Below are positions 62,370 through 64,000 of a stretch of DNA of 64,000 nucleotides, piece after piece (the first letter of the stretch is position 1; every line of letters begins with the position of its first letter). Source of the stretch: Pseudomonas sp. NFIX28. GTDB lineage: Bacteria; Pseudomonadota; Gammaproteobacteria; Pseudomonadales; Pseudomonadaceae. Made by a program: the position numbers and the translations under genes. The notes below the pieces were generated by a model that searched no databases, was not told where the DNA came from, and saw only the letters and a program-made list of their open reading frames with translations. The stretch spans positions 124,001 through 188,000 of the forward strand of contig NZ_FNPW01000012.1 of the NCBI RefSeq assembly GCF_900107395.1, given 5' to 3'.

Positions 62370-62695
62370 TCCTGATTGAGGTGGCGTCGCTGATGACGCC
62401 ATCGCGGGCAAGTCGGATCGCCACCCGCTCACTCCTACACCGTAACAAGCCTGCCCCTGCCTCACGTACGCAACCCCTTCCCCTTCCCCCTCCCCTGAAT
62501 CCATCTGAACAGGCTGCGCCAACCGGCACAGCCAGCTATCCGCACACGCCATTCTGATATTATTATTTTCACAATGTTGATTTCTGAAATAATACATGTC
62601 ATTTATAGCCACACCAAAATCACCAGGACCGAAGCACGCCAGACCGGACGGCTTGTACCCGTACCACCCCAACGCCCCTCCAAGGAGTCAACAAT
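62370..62695. other. REP element and AT-rich upstream region of the ABC transporter
   Basis: A hairpin GGCGTC/GACGCC (62383-62400) runs into a REP-like sequence ATCGCGGGCAAGTCGGATCG (from 62401). From about 62555 the DNA turns AT-rich (TATTATTATTTTCAC) and probably holds the promoter of the binding-protein gene. No gene is supported here. Confidence 0.6.
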
Positions 62696-63472
62696 ATGAA
62701 CAAGACAGAACTTCTAGGTGCTCTGGCGCTGTGCGCCGCAAGCTTCCTGGCCCACGCCGACGAAGACCGCCTGCGTATCGGCATCGAAGCCGCCTACCCG
62801 CCCTTTTCCTTCAAGACGCCAGAGGGCAACGTCAGTGGTTTCGACTACGACATCGGCAACGCCTTGTGCGAAGAGATGAAGGTGAAATGCGAGTGGGTCA
62901 TCCAGGAATTCGACGGCATGATCCCGTCGCTCAAGGTGCGCAAGATCGATGCCGTGCTGTCGTCGATGTCGATCACCGAGGACCGGATGAAGTCGGTCGA
63001 CTTCAGCAAAAAGTACTACCACACGCCGGGCAAGTTCGCGATGAAGACCGGCAACGTGATCAACGACCCGGTGCAGGACCTCAAGGGCAAGAAAGTCGGC
63101 GTACAACGCTCCTCGACCTACGACCGCTTCGCCACCGAGCAACTGGCCAACGCCGGGGTCGAGGTGGTGCGCTATGCCTCGCAGAACGAAGCCTTCCTCG
63201 ACCTCGCCTCGGGCCGTCTGGACGCCACCCTCGCCGACATCGTCAACACCGACGAGAGCTTTATCAAGACCGCGGCAGGCAAGGGTTTCGCCCTGGTCGG
63301 GCCGGACATCAGCGACCCGAACTATTTCGGCAGGGGCGCCGGGATCGCCGTGCGCAAGGGCGATAGCGCCAATGCCGCGCGCCTCAATGCGGCCATCGAC
63401 GCCATCCGCGCCAACGGCAAGTACCAGCAGGTAATGGCCCGTTACTTCGCGTTCGATATCTACGGCGAATAA
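62696..63472 (+). CDS. Periplasmic basic amino acid-binding protein of an ABC transporter
   Basis: A 258-residue solute-binding protein of the lysine/arginine/ornithine/histidine type. Signal peptide (ALALCAASFLAHA), then RIGIEAAYPPFSFKTPEGNVSGFDYDIG, read as GIEAAYPPFSFKTPEG near residue 30, and SSMSITEDRMKSVDFS are hallmarks. Aspartates for binding the alpha-amino group are present (about D160-170 region, LADIVNTDE). AAGGAG lies upstream of the ATG. It is followed 84 nt later by a permease gene. Confidence 0.93.
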   Translation: MNKTELLGALALCAASFLAHADEDRLRIGIEAAYPPFSFKTPEGNVSGFDYDIGNALCEEMKVKCEWVIQEFDGMIPSLKVRKIDAVLSSMSITEDRMKSVDFSKKYYHTPGKFAMKTGNVINDPVQDLKGKKVGVQRSSTYDRFATEQLANAGVEVVRYASQNEAFLDLASGRLDATLADIVNTDESFIKTAAGKGFALVGPDISDPNYFGRGAGIAVRKGDSANAARLNAAIDAIRANGKYQQVMARYFAFDIYGE

Positions 63473-63556
63473 GCCTGACCCAGGGCCCTGGCGCCGGCCC
63501 GTTGCCGGTGCCGCGCCCGCCTTGCGCCTCGCGGCGCTCGCTTGAGGAACTTCATC

Positions 63557-64000
63557 ATGCTCCACGGCTACGGATCGAGCATTCTCGATGGCGCCTGGCT
63601 GACCATCAACCTGGCGCTGACCTCCATGACCCTGGCCATTGCCCTGGGCCTGGTCGGCGCGGCCTTTCGCCTGTCGCCGCTGAAATGGCTGGCGATACTG
63701 GGCGAAGGGTATACGACCCTGATTCGCGGGATTCCCGACCTGGTGTTGATCCTGCTGATCTTCTACGGCGGCCAGGATCTGGTGAACCGCCTTGCCCTGG
63801 CGCTCGGTTACACCCGCTATTTCGACATCAACCCGTTTATCGCCGGCGTCTGCACCATGGGCTTCATTTTTGGCGCCTATCTCTCGGAGACGTTTCGCGG
63901 CGCCTTCATGGCGATCCCCAAGGGCCAGGCCGAGGCCGGCGCGGCTTATGGCATGAGTGGCGCCCAGGTGTTCTGGCGGATTCTGGTGCCGCAGATGATT
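63557..64000 (+). CDS. ABC transporter permease, HisQ/ArgQ-like (cut by window end)
   Basis: The first 148 codons of an inner-membrane permease remain open at the window edge. Three or more helices are visible (GAWLTINLALTSMTLAIALGL at the start). The ATPase-contact loop EAGAAYGMSGAQVFWRILVP appears near residues 129-148. GAGGAA precedes the ATG at 63557. It pairs with the binding protein just upstream; a second permease and ATPase gene would be expected beyond the window. Confidence 0.92.
   Translation, partial: MLHGYGSSILDGAWLTINLALTSMTLAIALGLVGAAFRLSPLKWLAILGEGYTTLIRGIPDLVLILLIFYGGQDLVNRLALALGYTRYFDINPFIAGVCTMGFIFGAYLSETFRGAFMAIPKGQAEAGAAYGMSGAQVFWRILVPQMI

Overview
The window reads as ordinary chromosome of a fluorescent Pseudomonas (P. 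fluorescens / protegens / chlororaphis lineage). The grounds are high GC, a liu leucine-degradation operon, a PrrF-type Fur-controlled sRNA, REP/REPIN palindromes of the P. fluorescens kind, and the block tRNAs-tig-clpP-clpX-lon-hupB-ppiD. I see no prophage, insertion sequence, CRISPR array or rRNA. Species cannot be fixed from sequence reading alone.

Layout. 1-3.1 kb: 3' end of the liu operon (liuB partial, liuC, liuD) closed by a strong terminator. 3.1-4.8 kb: an S24/LexA-like repressor whose catalytic serine is alanine, evenly spaced operator-like palindromes, a small divergent gene, and a Fur-boxed PrrF sRNA. 4.8-7.7 kb: an M14 carboxypeptidase and an HxlR regulator/MFS pair with two identical operator copies. 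7.8-11.2 kb: cytochrome b561 and haem peroxidase, divergent from an ECF sigma/anti-sigma pair; both directions carry the same promoter, GGAATAA-N14-CGTCTG. A 182-bp tandem duplication and REP elements follow. 11.3-17.8 kb: a complete Csu-type archaic chaperone-usher pilus operon. 18-20.7 kb: a ZapE/AFG1-like ATPase and a leucine-rich-repeat protein kinase. 20.8-21.5 kb: a YebC paralogue. 21.6-28.7 kb: a phosphonate locus with an FAD oxidoreductase, an OPA-type permease, two paralogous LysR regulators, phnW and phnX.

28.9-38.6 kb: mixed metabolic genes. These are cytochrome b561, a D-cysteine desulfhydrase-like enzyme, fadH, a nitrilase-fold protein without its cysteine, an AraC regulator, a 28-codon gene, a DUF2242 lipoprotein and a LysR/MFS pair. 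38.6-48.2 kb: the protein quality-control block ppiD, hupB, lon, clpX, clpP, tig, then tRNA-Leu, tRNA-His and tRNA-Arg, with a decayed tRNA-Asp between hupB and ppiD. 48.2-64 kb: folD, pbpG, a C39-like lipoprotein lacking its catalytic residues, TerC, a small lipoprotein, nhaR, an MFS pump, sstT, yceH, a shikimate dehydrogenase-like gene, several small genes, an AI-2E family transporter, trhP, and the start of a basic amino acid ABC transporter cut by the window end.

How the genes work together. liuBCD carry out the methylcrotonyl-CoA steps of leucine/isovalerate catabolism. phnW and phnX convert 2-aminoethylphosphonate to acetaldehyde and phosphate, with the neighbouring permease and flavoenzyme as likely uptake and alternative entry. 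The ECF locus looks like a self-amplifying oxidative-stress module. The Lon/ClpXP/trigger factor/PpiD genes cover folding and degradation. No single undescribed system stands out. The most unusual items are the inactivated S24 repressor with its operators, the LRR-kinase/ZapE-like pair, the ECF promoter dyad, the degenerate tRNA-Asp, and three proteins that have lost catalytic residues. Functions are inferred from motifs and family knowledge; no database search was run.
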